Position numbers and translations under genes: made by a program. The notes under the pieces were generated by a model that was given only the letters and a program-made list of their open reading frames with translations, did no database searches and was not told the DNA's origin. A DNA stretch of 64,000 bases from Sideroxydans lithotrophicus ES-1 (GTDB lineage: Bacteria; Pseudomonadota; Gammaproteobacteria; Burkholderiales; Gallionellaceae), in the NCBI RefSeq assembly GCF_000025705.1, contig NC_013959.1, positions 763,063 to 827,062 on the forward strand. Direction: 5' to 3'. Shown here in pieces: positions 42,001-51,308 of the stretch (the first letter of the stretch is position 1; every line of letters starts with the position of its first letter).

Positions 42001-42858
42001 CTAGAAATAACTGTCGGCACTCGCCAGCAACGCTTTCGCCTGGCGCTGGGCCAGCACATTGCTCAGCGTCAGCCCCGGCTCGGTGGCATCGGCATCGAGC
42101 ACTTCATGCAGCAGCCGGTCGTGCAGCTCCCTGTCGTAAGTGATGCGGGCGTAACGGCGCGCGTATTCTACCTTTGCCATCAGGTCGCGTCCCGCCGAAA
42201 GTTGTATCGCGCGCTCGAAATGCACGCGGCCTTCTTCCGGCTTGCCGCCCAGCGCCGGCGGCAGCAAGGTGGCGAACACGCCCAGATACAGGTGGGCCTC
42301 GCCGTGGCTGTATGTTTCGTCCAGTGTCACGACCCGTTCCATCATGGCCTTGACCTTGGGCAAAGTCGCGATCGCGTTCCAGTCGCTGCTGTTGGCCTGT
42401 ATCCATCCGGCCCAGGCCGTGGCGCTGCCATACAGCAGCGGCACATCGTCCGCTTTCAGATTGGCGACCGCGGCGGCGAACTTGTCATAGGGCTGCTCGT
42501 ATAGTTTGCACAGCTGCACGTCATGGGCGCACAGCGCACGGTCGCTGTAGTCGCGCGCCTTGCGTGCAAGCCGCCTGGCTCGCTCCGGTTCCCGCACGAA
42601 CGCCGCTGCATAGGCGCCATACAGTTTGCTGCCGGAGAGCAGCATGTGCTCGTTCTGCGGGTCGCCTTCGATCATGCTGTCGGCGAGCAGCAGGTAGGAG
42701 GGCATGCCGGCCTCCACTGTTTCCGGATCGTTCTGGTTGAGGATCGCGCTGGACAGATTGTTGGCCAGCTTGCTGGTGGCCGATGTGGCGAAACTGGCGC
42801 AGCCGGTCATGGCCAGCAATGTCAGCAGAACGGGGAGGTATCGGATCAGGCGCATCAT
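42001..42858 (-). CDS. TRAP-associated lipoprotein, TatT family
   Basis: 285 aa lipoprotein (lipobox LLAMTGC, Cys19). Helical TPR-like body ([60 protein letters not shown]). It matches the TatT T-component that accompanies some TRAP systems and, in Treponema, forms a trimer binding the DctP-type protein. It is the first gene of the four-gene unit TatT-dctP-dctQ-dctM. Likely anchored on the periplasmic side of a membrane. Confidence 0.88.
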   Translation of the reverse strand: MMRLIRYLPVLLTLLAMTGCASFATSATSKLANNLSSAILNQNDPETVEAGMPSYLLLADSMIEGDPQNEHMLLSGSKLYGAYAAAFVREPERARRLARKARDYSDRALCAHDVQLCKLYEQPYDKFAAAVANLKADDVPLLYGSATAWAGWIQANSSDWNAIATLPKVKAMMERVVTLDETYSHGEAHLYLGVFATLLPPALGGKPEEGRVHFERAIQLSAGRDLMAKVEYARRYARITYDRELHDRLLHEVLDADATEPGLTLSNVLAQRQAKALLASADSYF

Positions 42859-43108
42859 CGGAATCGGGGAAGTTCACCAAAGAGGACGCATTCTGCTTGC
42901 TTTCCGGCATAAGCTCAACCGGCTGTGTGAAGCATGCAACAAGCATTGATCCGTCGGTTGCGCCCGTTGGGTTTTGCCTGGCATCGGCCACTGTTTGCGA
43001 CCCATTCTGTCTGGAGCGGTGTTGCGGTTTTGGTCAAGCCGGCGAGCAGGTCTTTGCGCATATGCCAGCCGCATGTCGATGAAGCTTGGTAGTGAAGCGG
43101 GCGCACTG

Positions 43109-43939
43109 CTAACCGAACAAGGTGGACACCATCGCGTATTCGTTCATGGCGAGGATTAGCTGCTGCAAGTTGGCCCCGCCAGTCAGTGTCTCAAGCGCCT
43201 GCAAATTGGCAAGATCGGTGAAGGAAGATTGCGCTGGCGACAGCAGGCTGTTGAAGAATCCGGACCCGGACGTGGTTTGCGCCAGTACGGAGAGAGATGA
43301 ATATTGACTGCTTGCCTGGCCGACAAAATCGCCTGCGATGCCTGTAAACGCGTTGGCGGCTTGTGAAAGTAAGGAGAATGCGCCCGCTGCATCGGCATTG
43401 AAGGCGGACTGAAGCTTGCTCAGGTCGATGCTTAAACTGCCACCGCCACCCGCAAGCAGCGGAGGCTGGTAAGCGATGCCCAACTGCGCCAGGTTGGTCA
43501 GCGTGGAAGCCCCATTAGCGTAATTCGCCTGCGCCTGTGCATCGAGCGACTGGCTCAGCCCCGAAGCGCTGGTGACGTTTCCTCCGAGCAGATTGCTTGT
43601 GCCGTTGACGCTGGTGATGTTGCTTTGCAGGTTATTGAAGGCATCTGCAAGGCTCTGGGTCTCGGCAGCGAGGCTGGCGAAATCGGTGCCAAAATTCTGT
43701 CCGCCGCCACTGGTTGCGGTACCGGGTTGCAGGGACTGCAGCTGATCCTGAAAGATGGCGGCGGCCGACAGCAATTGACCCAGCCCGGAAAGCTCCACGA
43801 TCGCCGATGTGCTGCTGAAGGGGGCAGGGCTTGAAAGGCTCAGCTCGGCAGCCAGCAGCCCGTACGTCGGGGAGACAGTTCCGTTCGTGCCGATACTGAC
43901 AAGGGGTGTGTAGGCATCGATTCCCGGCAAAGGATACAT
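43109..43939 (-). CDS. Unrecognised Ser/Ala/Gly-rich protein
   Basis: 276 aa from ATG 43939, preceded by AGGAGAGG. No signal peptide. Rich in Ser, Ala, Gly, Leu and Gln with flagellin-like helical texture (FASLAAETQSLADAFNNLQS, ASGLSQSLDAQAQANYANGA, LQSAFNADAAGAFSLLSQAA). No cysteine. It could be a surface or secreted filament-type protein, but I do not recognise a family. Stands alone. Confidence 0.65.
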   Translation of the reverse strand: MYPLPGIDAYTPLVSIGTNGTVSPTYGLLAAELSLSSPAPFSSTSAIVELSGLGQLLSAAAIFQDQLQSLQPGTATSGGGQNFGTDFASLAAETQSLADAFNNLQSNITSVNGTSNLLGGNVTSASGLSQSLDAQAQANYANGASTLTNLAQLGIAYQPPLLAGGGGSLSIDLSKLQSAFNADAAGAFSLLSQAANAFTGIAGDFVGQASSQYSSLSVLAQTTSGSGFFNSLLSPAQSSFTDLANLQALETLTGGANLQQLILAMNEYAMVSTLFG

Positions 43940-44308
43940 ATCCCTCTCCTGAAAGCACTGCGAATTCGCTGGCGAGCCTGATCGCGTTATCAACATATGC
44001 TTTGAATATGCCGGGAAGGCTAAAGTTTCCGGAGCGGTCGCCGCATCAAGGGAGTACCCATTTTGAAGATGTCAGATAGTTGTCAGAGTGATCTGGCCGC
44101 TGTGGCCCAACAAATGAAATGAGAACGAATTGTCATCAATCGCACGGGGCCGGGTGCAAGCTTGCGCAATACTTGGGCTCAGCCAATATTTGCATTGGAT
44201 GGCATCAGCAGGTGGTTGTATTAATGAAGCAGTAACGTTTGCCTGCCTCGAATATCTGTGGGAGGATGTTCCCGCATCAATTTGCCAACCGTCTCACGGG
44301 AGAACGTC
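43940..44308. other. 369-base divergent gap
   Basis: Separates two genes transcribed away from each other. No repeat, RNA gene or clear promoter pair could be read; it must hold the start regions of both genes. Confidence 0.4.
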
Positions 44309-44797
44309 ATGTCAAGACTGCGCAACGTTGTTTTACCTGTAGCACTCCTTTTTGCAGCGCTGGCCTTGTCGGCCTGCGCGACCAAACCCAAAGAAGTTGC
44401 CGCTGAGCCAGCTGCTCCGGTTGCTGCAGCTCCCGAAAAAGCGCCAGAACCGGCTCCGGCACCCGCTCCAGTCGCTGCTGAACAGCCAGCGCCAGCTCCG
44501 GTAGCCATGGCCGAACAGCCCGCACCCAAGCCTGTGGTCAAGAAACACAAGAAGAAAGCGAAGGCCAAGGCCGCTCCGGCCCCGGTAGCTGCACCTGAGC
44601 CCGTCGTTGCTCCCGCACCAGCAGCAGAGGTGAAACAGGAAGCACCGGCAGTTGCTCCGCCAGCTCCTGCTCCCGTTGCAGCGATGACGCCGCCGACCGA
44701 AAAGGCCGGCTCCGGTTTCTTTGAAAAATACTGGCCATGGCTGCTCGGCATCGTTGTCGTCGTGATCGCGCTGCTGGCGCTGAAGAAGAAAGACTGA
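44309..44797 (+). CDS. Pro/Ala-rich lipoprotein with C-terminal membrane anchor
   Basis: 162 aa. N-terminal lipoprotein signal (VALLFAALALSAC, Cys22), a long Ala/Pro/Val stretch broken by a basic KKHKKKAKAKA patch, and a C-terminal hydrophobic helix (WPWLLGIVVVVIALLALKKK). The two ends suggest a protein spanning the periplasm between membrane layers. Function unknown. ATG 44309 with GGGAGA chosen over an upstream in-frame ATG. Confidence 0.75.
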   Translation: MSRLRNVVLPVALLFAALALSACATKPKEVAAEPAAPVAAAPEKAPEPAPAPAPVAAEQPAPAPVAMAEQPAPKPVVKKHKKKAKAKAAPAPVAAPEPVVAPAPAAEVKQEAPAVAPPAPAPVAAMTPPTEKAGSGFFEKYWPWLLGIVVVVIALLALKKKD

Positions 44798-44842
44798 GCC
44801 GTCGAGCATGGATGCGCCGGTGAACGGCGCATCTCCACCACT

Positions 44843-45646
44843 ATGAAGACGGGTGCAACAGCGGAGCGGATATATCCGTCCAAACCAGCGGACGCCTACC
44901 TTTTTGCCACCTGCCTGGTGGACCAGTTCGCTCCCGAAGCCGGGCTCGACACCATCCGCCTGCTTGAGCGCGAAGGCATCAGGGTCCATTTTCCGGAACG
45001 GCAGACTTGCTGCGGACAGCCCGCCTACAGCAGCGGCTATCCGGACGAGGCACGCGCCGTGGCACGCCGGCAACTCGATCTGTTCCCGCAACCCTGGCCG
45101 GTGGTCGTGCCGTCCGGTTCCTGCGCGGCGATGATGCGGCATCACTATCCGCAACTGTTTGCCGACGATCCGTCGTTGCTGGCCAGATCCACAGAACTTG
45201 CCGGGCGCATCTTCGAGCTGACCGAATTCCTCGTGCATGTCGTCGATTTCAACCGGCCTGATATCGGCCCCGCTTGCACCGTTGCACTGCACACTTCTTG
45301 TCATGCGCGCCGCGAGATGGGTTCGCACGAAACCAGCGTGGCGCTGCTGGATGGGTTGTCGCATCTGAAGGTGGTGGAACAGGCGCGCATCGAGGAGTGT
45401 TGCGGTTTCGGCGGAACCTTTGCCATGCGCTATCCCGATATCTCCGAGGCGATCGTCAGCGACAAGGTTGAGAGCCTGCGCGCGACCGGGGCCGAGCGCG
45501 TGGTCAGCGCCGATTGCGGCTGCCTGTTCAACATCACCGGACGCGCCGCGAAGCAGGACGAGCTTGCCGGTCGCCCGACACCCTCCCTGCCGGGCGAACA
45601 TATCGCCAGCTTCCTGTGGCGACGCACCTCGAAAGAGCGGTCATGA
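44843..45646 (+). CDS. lutA: L-lactate utilisation protein LutA (Fe-S subunit)
   Basis: 267 aa. Two CCG domains: CCGQPAYSSG (about residue 53) and ECCGFGGTFAMRYPDISEAI (about 186), which bind an Fe-S cofactor. Works with LutB and LutC in oxidation of L-lactate to pyruvate (LutABC/YkgEFG). It overlaps lutC by 4 bases. Order here is A-C-B rather than the common A-B-C. Confidence 0.92.
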   Translation: MKTGATAERIYPSKPADAYLFATCLVDQFAPEAGLDTIRLLEREGIRVHFPERQTCCGQPAYSSGYPDEARAVARRQLDLFPQPWPVVVPSGSCAAMMRHHYPQLFADDPSLLARSTELAGRIFELTEFLVHVVDFNRPDIGPACTVALHTSCHARREMGSHETSVALLDGLSHLKVVEQARIEECCGFGGTFAMRYPDISEAIVSDKVESLRATGAERVVSADCGCLFNITGRAAKQDELAGRPTPSLPGEHIASFLWRRTSKERS

Positions 45647-46314
45647 GTGCGCGCAACAACATCCTCGGCCGCTTGCGCCGCGCGACCACCACTGCGCCGC
45701 CCCTGCCCGATGTCGGCGGCTGGTATGCGTCGCACCAGCGCAACGAGGACATCGCACAGCGCATCGCGCGCCTGCGCACTGCGCTCGAGTCCGCGCATGC
45801 CGAAGTGCACGTCACCACTTCCAGCGACTGGCCCGAACTGCTGCTGCAGATCGCAGCAGCTAAAAAAATGCGCACGCTGCTCATCGGCGATGGCACAGCG
45901 CATGGCAAGGTGCTGCAAGCGCGCAGCCCGGCAAACCTGCAACTGGTGTGTTATGACACCCCGATCGAGTCGTGGCGCGACCGCTTGTTCGACGGTATCG
46001 ATGCTTCGCTGACGCTGGCCAGGAGTGCTATCGCGGAAACGGGTACTTTGGTTTTGTGGCCCGATGCTGCCGAGCCGCGCCTGATGTCGCTGGTGCCGCC
46101 GCTGCATTTCGTCCTGCTCGATGCAACCGCCATCCATGCCGATTTTCATGCGGCCATCACTGCCGAAGGCTGGAAGGACAGCTTGCCGACCAACGCGCTG
46201 TTGATCTCGGGTCCTTCCAAGACGGCAGACATCCAGCAAACGCTGGCCTACGGCGCGCACGGTCCGCGCGAACTGGTCGTGTTGCTGTGTCACCAGCGGG
46301 GAGATGGCACATGA
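45643..46314 (+). CDS. lutC: L-lactate utilisation protein LutC
   Basis: 223 aa, LUD domain. ARSAIAETGTLVLWPDAAEP and LPTNALLISGPSKTADIQQT are typical (the latter being the GPSRTADIE motif). ATG at 45643 within the lutA stop. No Fe-S cysteines, as expected. It sits between lutA and lutB with 4-base overlaps on both sides. Confidence 0.93.
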   Translation: MSARNNILGRLRRATTTAPPLPDVGGWYASHQRNEDIAQRIARLRTALESAHAEVHVTTSSDWPELLLQIAAAKKMRTLLIGDGTAHGKVLQARSPANLQLVCYDTPIESWRDRLFDGIDASLTLARSAIAETGTLVLWPDAAEPRLMSLVPPLHFVLLDATAIHADFHAAITAEGWKDSLPTNALLISGPSKTADIQQTLAYGAHGPRELVVLLCHQRGDGT

Positions 46315-47744
46315 ACCAGGTCGTGCATTTCCAGCCGGACGCAGACTTCAGGCAGCGCAGCCGCGCTGCCGTCAATGATCCTGCGCAGCGCAGGAACTTT
46401 CGCGGCGCGATGGATTTCCTGCAGGAGAAACGTCGTGCCCAGTTCGCCGACCGGGATGAACTGGCCGGACTGCGCGAACTCGGCGAGGCCATTCGCCGCT
46501 ACAGCCTGGCCCGGTTGCCGCAACTGCTCGAGCAACTCGAACGCAATCTCGTCGCCAACGGCATCCGGGTGCACTGGGCGGAAACGGCTGACGAGGCCAA
46601 CGCCATCGCGCTCGACATCGCCCGCAGTCACGATGCACGCACCATCGCCAAGGGCAAGTCCATGGTCAGCGAGGAGATCGGCTTCAATCACGCGATGGCA
46701 GATGCCGGCATCGATGCGTTCGAGACCGACATGGGCGAATACATCGTCGAACTGGCCGGCGAGAAACCTTCCCACATCATCATGCCGGCCATCCACAAGA
46801 CCAAACAGGAGATCGCCGCGTTGTTCGCCGAGAAGATCCCCGGCGTAGACTACACCGAGGACGTGGACGAACTGATCCGCATCGGACGCAAGGTGTTGCG
46901 GCGCAAATTCGCCGAAGCGGACATCGGTCTTTCCGGCGTGAATTTCGCGGTGGCCGAGACCGGCACACTGTGCCTGGTCGAGAACGAGGGCAACGGGCGC
47001 ATGTGCACCACCGTGCCGAAAGTGCACATCGCCGTCACCGGCATCGAGAAGGTGGTGGAAAAGCTGGAGCACGTGCTGCCGCTGTACAGCCTGCTGACGC
47101 GCTCGGCCACCGGCCAGACTATCACCACCTACTTCAATATGATCAGCCATCCGCGCCAGCCGGGAGAGAAGGACGGCCCCGGAGAGGTGCACCTGATCCT
47201 CATCGACAACGGCCGCAGCCAGGCCTATGCCGACGAACAGTTGCGCGCCACGCTGCAGTGCATCCGTTGCGGCGCCTGCATGAACCACTGCCCGGTATAT
47301 GCGCGCATCGGCGGCCATGCCTACGGCACCACCTATCCCGGTCCCATCGGTGCCATCGTCTCGCCGCACATGCTGGGGCTGGCCGCCACCTATCCGCTGG
47401 CGTTTGCCTCGACGCTGTGCGGTGCCTGCGTCGAAGTCTGTCCGGTGAAGATCCCCATCACCGACATCCTGGTCCGCTTGCGCAACGAAGCGCAGGCACG
47501 GCCGGGCGGTGCGGATGCGTCGTTGCGCGGCAGCGGTGCCGGACGCAGCGCGCTCGCCAGTGCGCTATGGAAGGCCTGGTCGCTCATCTACAGCCGGCTC
47601 GGGCTATATCGACTGACCTCGTGGTTCATCAGCCGCGGCCATCAGCTTTCGCCCACGGATCAGGGCGCGTGGACGCGTTGCCGCACTCCGCTCAAACCGG
47701 CAGCGAGGCGTCTGCGCGATCTGTTGCATGAGCGAAAGCGATGA
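46311..47744 (+). CDS. lutB: L-lactate utilisation protein LutB (ferredoxin-like)
   Basis: 477 aa: LUD domain in the N-terminal half (TIAKGKSMVSEEIGFNHAMA, NFAVAETGTLCLVENEGNGR), then two 4Fe-4S motifs, CIRCGACMNHCPVY (about residue 317) and LCGACVEVCPVKIP (about 367). An upstream in-frame extension was rejected because it overlaps lutC, and ATG 46311 matches the family start. Last gene of the lutA-C-B unit. Confidence 0.94.
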   Translation: MNQVVHFQPDADFRQRSRAAVNDPAQRRNFRGAMDFLQEKRRAQFADRDELAGLRELGEAIRRYSLARLPQLLEQLERNLVANGIRVHWAETADEANAIALDIARSHDARTIAKGKSMVSEEIGFNHAMADAGIDAFETDMGEYIVELAGEKPSHIIMPAIHKTKQEIAALFAEKIPGVDYTEDVDELIRIGRKVLRRKFAEADIGLSGVNFAVAETGTLCLVENEGNGRMCTTVPKVHIAVTGIEKVVEKLEHVLPLYSLLTRSATGQTITTYFNMISHPRQPGEKDGPGEVHLILIDNGRSQAYADEQLRATLQCIRCGACMNHCPVYARIGGHAYGTTYPGPIGAIVSPHMLGLAATYPLAFASTLCGACVEVCPVKIPITDILVRLRNEAQARPGGADASLRGSGAGRSALASALWKAWSLIYSRLGLYRLTSWFISRGHQLSPTDQGAWTRCRTPLKPAARRLRDLLHERKR

Positions 47745-47789
47745 GCATCCTCAGGTGAGGATGCGACCGCCTTGTGCAGAAGCGGTCGC
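47745..47789. terminator. Two overlapping hairpins between convergent operons
   Basis: GCATCCTCA/TGAGGATGC (47745-47764) and GCGACCGC/GCGGTCGC (47763-47789) fill the gap between lutB and the aminotransferase. No U-run; a termination role is likely from position only. Confidence 0.4.
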
Positions 47790-47809
47790 TCGCACCACGC
47801 ATCAATGTA

Positions 47810-48991
47810 TCAACCAGCCAGTTTCGCGTTTGCCGCATCCACCGCGACGCCGCGTCTGATCGGTGCCTTCATGCGGCCGAGCACGTCGTCCAGCGCGCTC
47901 AGACAGAGCAACACGTTGCGCGGATTGCTGGCGTGGCCCATCAGGCCGATGCGCCACACTTTGCCGGCCATCGCGCCAAGTCCGGCACCGATCTCCAGCT
48001 GGTAGTCGGATAACAGAAGGTTGCGCACTGCAGCCTCATCCACACCTTGCGGTACGGTGATCGCATTGAGTTGCGGCAGGCGGTCCGCTTCCGGCACTAC
48101 AAAGTTGAGGCCCATCGCCTCCAGTCCGGCGCGCAGTGCGAGATGGTTCTTCTGGTGACGGGCCCAGGAATCTTGCAGGCCTTCTTCCTGCAGCATCACC
48201 AGCGCCTCATGCAAACCGTATAGCGCATTGATCGGCGCGGTATGGTGGTAGGCGCGTTTGGTTGAGCCGCCCCAGTAACCCATCACCAGGTTGAGATCCA
48301 TGAACCAGCTTTGCACCCTGGTCTTGCGGTTCTTGATCTTCTCCAGTGCCTTGGCGCTGAAACTGACAGGCGAGAGGCCGGGGGTGCACGACAGGCATTT
48401 CTGCGTTCCCGAATAGATCGCATCGATCTCCCACTCATCCACCTTGAGCGGCGAACCAACCAGCGAGGTGACCGCGTCCACGATGACCAGGCAGCCATGC
48501 CGGTGCGCGACCTCGACCAGTGTCTTTGCGTCGGACAATGCGCCTGTGGATGTCTCCGCATGCACGAAGGCGACGACCTTGGTGTCCGGATTGGCTTTCA
48601 GCGCATCTTCCAGCTTCTGCGGGTCGACGGCGCGGCCCCATTCATCCTGCACCATCACCGCGATGCCGCCGCAGCGTTCGACGTTCTCCTTCATGCGTCC
48701 GCCGAACACGCCGTTCTGGCATACGATGACCTTGTCGCCCGGCTCGACCAGGTTGACGAAGCAGGTCTCCATGCCGGCCGAGCCCGGTGCAGAAACAGGC
48801 ATGGTCAATTCGTTCTCGGTCTGGAACGCGTATTTCAGCAGCGCCTTCATCTCGTCCATCATGGACACGAACATCGGGTCGAGGTGGCCGATGGTTGGGC
48901 GCGACATGGCTTCCAGGACACGCGGACTGACATCGGAAGGACCGGGGCCCATCAGAACACGTTGCGGCGGGTGGAATGATTTTATGGACAT
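47810..48991 (-). CDS. Class V aminotransferase, serine/alanine-glyoxylate type
   Basis: 393 aa PLP enzyme. The pyridoxal lysine is in YSGTQKCLSCTPGLSPVSFS. N-terminal VLMGPGPSDVSPRVLEAMSR and C-terminal VWRIGLMGHASNPRNVLLCL are typical of alanine- or serine-glyoxylate aminotransferases. It is the last gene of the glcDEF unit (4-base gap to glcF), so it most likely turns the glyoxylate made by glycolate oxidase into glycine. Amino donor not decidable from sequence. Confidence 0.92.
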   Translation of the reverse strand: MSIKSFHPPQRVLMGPGPSDVSPRVLEAMSRPTIGHLDPMFVSMMDEMKALLKYAFQTENELTMPVSAPGSAGMETCFVNLVEPGDKVIVCQNGVFGGRMKENVERCGGIAVMVQDEWGRAVDPQKLEDALKANPDTKVVAFVHAETSTGALSDAKTLVEVAHRHGCLVIVDAVTSLVGSPLKVDEWEIDAIYSGTQKCLSCTPGLSPVSFSAKALEKIKNRKTRVQSWFMDLNLVMGYWGGSTKRAYHHTAPINALYGLHEALVMLQEEGLQDSWARHQKNHLALRAGLEAMGLNFVVPEADRLPQLNAITVPQGVDEAAVRNLLLSDYQLEIGAGLGAMAGKVWRIGLMGHASNPRNVLLCLSALDDVLGRMKAPIRRGVAVDAANAKLAG

Positions 48992-48995
48992 GCTG

Positions 48996-50243
48996 TTACC
49001 TTTCCTGATTAAAAGTTGACGACGATTGATCCTGGTTCTGCTCCAACAACTCTATCCAGTGCCTGACCGGCACTTCGCTTGCGCCGGCCAGGTGCATCTG
49101 GCAACCGACATTGGCGGTGGCGATGACTTCGGGTTTGCCGCTGTGCAGCGCGGCCAGCTTGTTCTCCAGCAGTTGCCGGGAAAGCCCGGCCTGCAGCAGG
49201 GTATAGGTTCCTGCCGCCCCGCAGCACAGATGGGCATCCGCGACCGGTGTGAGTTCGTAGCCGCAGCGCCGCAATATCGTCTCTACCATTCCTGCCAGCT
49301 TCTGGCCGTGCTGCAAGGTGCAGGATGACTGATAGGCAACGCGTATGCCGTGGCCGATATGTTCGAGCGCACTCAGGTCTTCGTGATGCAGTATCTCGCT
49401 CAAGTCGCGGGTCAAGGCGCTGATGCGTGCGGCCTTGTGTGCGTACGCTGCATCGTCTTGCAGTGCGGCACCGTAATCCTTGACGGTCGTTCCGCAGCCG
49501 CTGGCAGTCATGACAATGGCCTCGGCACCGCTCTCGACATGCGGCCACCAGGCATCGATGTTGCGCCGCATCATCGCCCGTGCACCTTCCTTGTCGGACA
49601 GGTGCTGGTTCAGTGCTCCGCAGCAACCGGCGCCTTGCGCGCTGATCAGCGAGATGCCAAGCCGGTCGAGCACGCGTGCTGCGGCGGCATTGGTGTTCGG
49701 CGTGCTCAGCGGCTGGATGCAGCCTTGCAGTACCAGCATGCGCCGCGGGTGTGCGGTCGCCGGGGTGATGGTCGGGATCTGTCTGGCCGGGATCTTCTGC
49801 TGCAGCTGCGATGGCAACAGCGGCCGTAACATGCGCGCCAAAGTCAGCGCAACGGAGAGGCGGGCAGTATAGGGAATCACTGCAAGCATGGCCTTGCGCA
49901 GCAGTCGTTGTGCGGGCGAACGCGGTGCATGTTCTTCGGCCAGCTCGCGGCCGATGTCGATCAGGCGACCGTAGCGTACGCCGGACGGGCAAGTGGTCTC
50001 GCAGGAGCGGCAAGTCAGGCAGCGATCCAGATGCAAACGCGTCTCGCCGCTGGCCTGTCCGGTCTCCAGCATCTCCTTGATCAGATAGATGCGTCCGCGC
50101 GGGCCATCCAGTTCCGAGCCCAGCAACTGATAGGTCGGGCAAGTCGCATTGCAGAAACCGCAATGCACACAGCTGCGCAGGATGGCATCGGCTTCGGCGA
50201 TGTCGGGATTGTCCAGCGAGTCGGGAGAGATGGAGGTCTGCAT
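48996..50243 (-). CDS. glcF: Glycolate oxidase iron-sulfur subunit
   Basis: 415 aa. Two 4Fe-4S motifs, CVHCGFCNATCPTY and CLTCRSCETTCPSG, then two CCG domains (GAGCCGALNQHLSDKEGARA, HLCCGAAGTYTLLQ). It passes electrons from GlcD/GlcE to the respiratory chain. It abuts glcE with no gap. Confidence 0.97.
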   Translation of the reverse strand: MQTSISPDSLDNPDIAEADAILRSCVHCGFCNATCPTYQLLGSELDGPRGRIYLIKEMLETGQASGETRLHLDRCLTCRSCETTCPSGVRYGRLIDIGRELAEEHAPRSPAQRLLRKAMLAVIPYTARLSVALTLARMLRPLLPSQLQQKIPARQIPTITPATAHPRRMLVLQGCIQPLSTPNTNAAAARVLDRLGISLISAQGAGCCGALNQHLSDKEGARAMMRRNIDAWWPHVESGAEAIVMTASGCGTTVKDYGAALQDDAAYAHKAARISALTRDLSEILHHEDLSALEHIGHGIRVAYQSSCTLQHGQKLAGMVETILRRCGYELTPVADAHLCCGAAGTYTLLQAGLSRQLLENKLAALHSGKPEVIATANVGCQMHLAGASEVPVRHWIELLEQNQDQSSSTFNQER

Positions 50244-51308
50244 TCAGAGTCGTGCGTACAAACGGCCGCGATTGAAGATGTTGTCCGGATCGAAGCTGGC
50301 CTTGAGGCGCCGGTGTATGGCCAGCAATGGCGCGGGCAGCGGCTGGCATGTCTCGTCATGGCGAGCATCGTTGCGAAACACGCTGACATGTCCGCCAGCC
50401 AGTTCCACGCTGTGGCGGATCGCTGCACCATCCTCATCGCTGTACAGCCAGCGCTGTGCGCCGCCCCAGTCCAGCAGCCATGAGCCTTCGATGGGCAATT
50501 GCGGCGTGGCAGGTTTCACCATGATGCGATACAGGGTGCTGCTGTGGCGGAAGAATGGCAGCGCATGTTCGCGCAGTGCATGCCAGAAAGCATCCGCTTC
50601 CGGCATCACGTCGCCGGGTATCTTGTTGCGCGCCTCCTTGACTGCCTGCGCGCTGCCGGAAAGGCGCACGTAACAGTGGTCGCCGTGGTAGCAGGCGCCA
50701 TCAACCGGCAGCGGTTTGCTCAGCAATCCGCTCATGCTCGCTATCGCTTCGGTCGGACTGCATTCGCGTGCCACGGTGATGCTGGCTGCCGGACGTGGCA
50801 GCACTTTCAGGCTGATCTCCAGCAGTATGCCCAACGTGCCGTGGGCTCCCGCCATCAGCCGCGAAACATCGTAGCCTGCGACGTTCTTCATCACCTGTCC
50901 GCCGAACCCGAGTATCTCGCCGCGGCCGTTCAGCAGTTTGCAGCCCAGCACGAAATCGCGCGCCGAACCGCTGTATGGCCTGCGCGGGCCGGACAGCGCG
51001 CAGGCGATGGTGCCGCCCAGGGTGGCGCCAGTGCCGAAATGTGGCGGCTCGAACGCCAGCATCTGCCCGGCTTCGGTCAGCGCAGTTTCGATCTCCTGCA
51101 ACGTGGTGCCGCTGCGCGCCGTCAGCACCAGTTCGCGCGGATCGTATTCGACGATGCCGCGATGAGGGCTGACGTCGATCCGCAGCGCGTCGCTGTTTCT
51201 TCCAAGAAAGGATTTGCTGCCGCCGCCGGAAATGGTGAGCGGCGTTGCGTGGTGCGACGCATCCATCACCTGTTGCTGCAGCGCTGTGCTGATGTCCTGT
51301 CCGCTCAT
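50244..51308 (-). CDS. glcE: Glycolate oxidase subunit GlcE
   Basis: 354 aa FAD-binding (FAD_binding_4) protein. PLTISGGGSKSFLG, FGTGATLGGTIACALSGPRR and AGAHGTLGILLEISLKVLP are family motifs. Starts at ATG 51308, sharing one base with the glcD stop (TGATG). A longer open frame upstream is the shadow of glcD. Needed with GlcD and GlcF for activity. Confidence 0.96.
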   Translation of the reverse strand: MSGQDISTALQQQVMDASHHATPLTISGGGSKSFLGRNSDALRIDVSPHRGIVEYDPRELVLTARSGTTLQEIETALTEAGQMLAFEPPHFGTGATLGGTIACALSGPRRPYSGSARDFVLGCKLLNGRGEILGFGGQVMKNVAGYDVSRLMAGAHGTLGILLEISLKVLPRPAASITVARECSPTEAIASMSGLLSKPLPVDGACYHGDHCYVRLSGSAQAVKEARNKIPGDVMPEADAFWHALREHALPFFRHSSTLYRIMVKPATPQLPIEGSWLLDWGGAQRWLYSDEDGAAIRHSVELAGGHVSVFRNDARHDETCQPLPAPLLAIHRRLKASFDPDNIFNRGRLYARL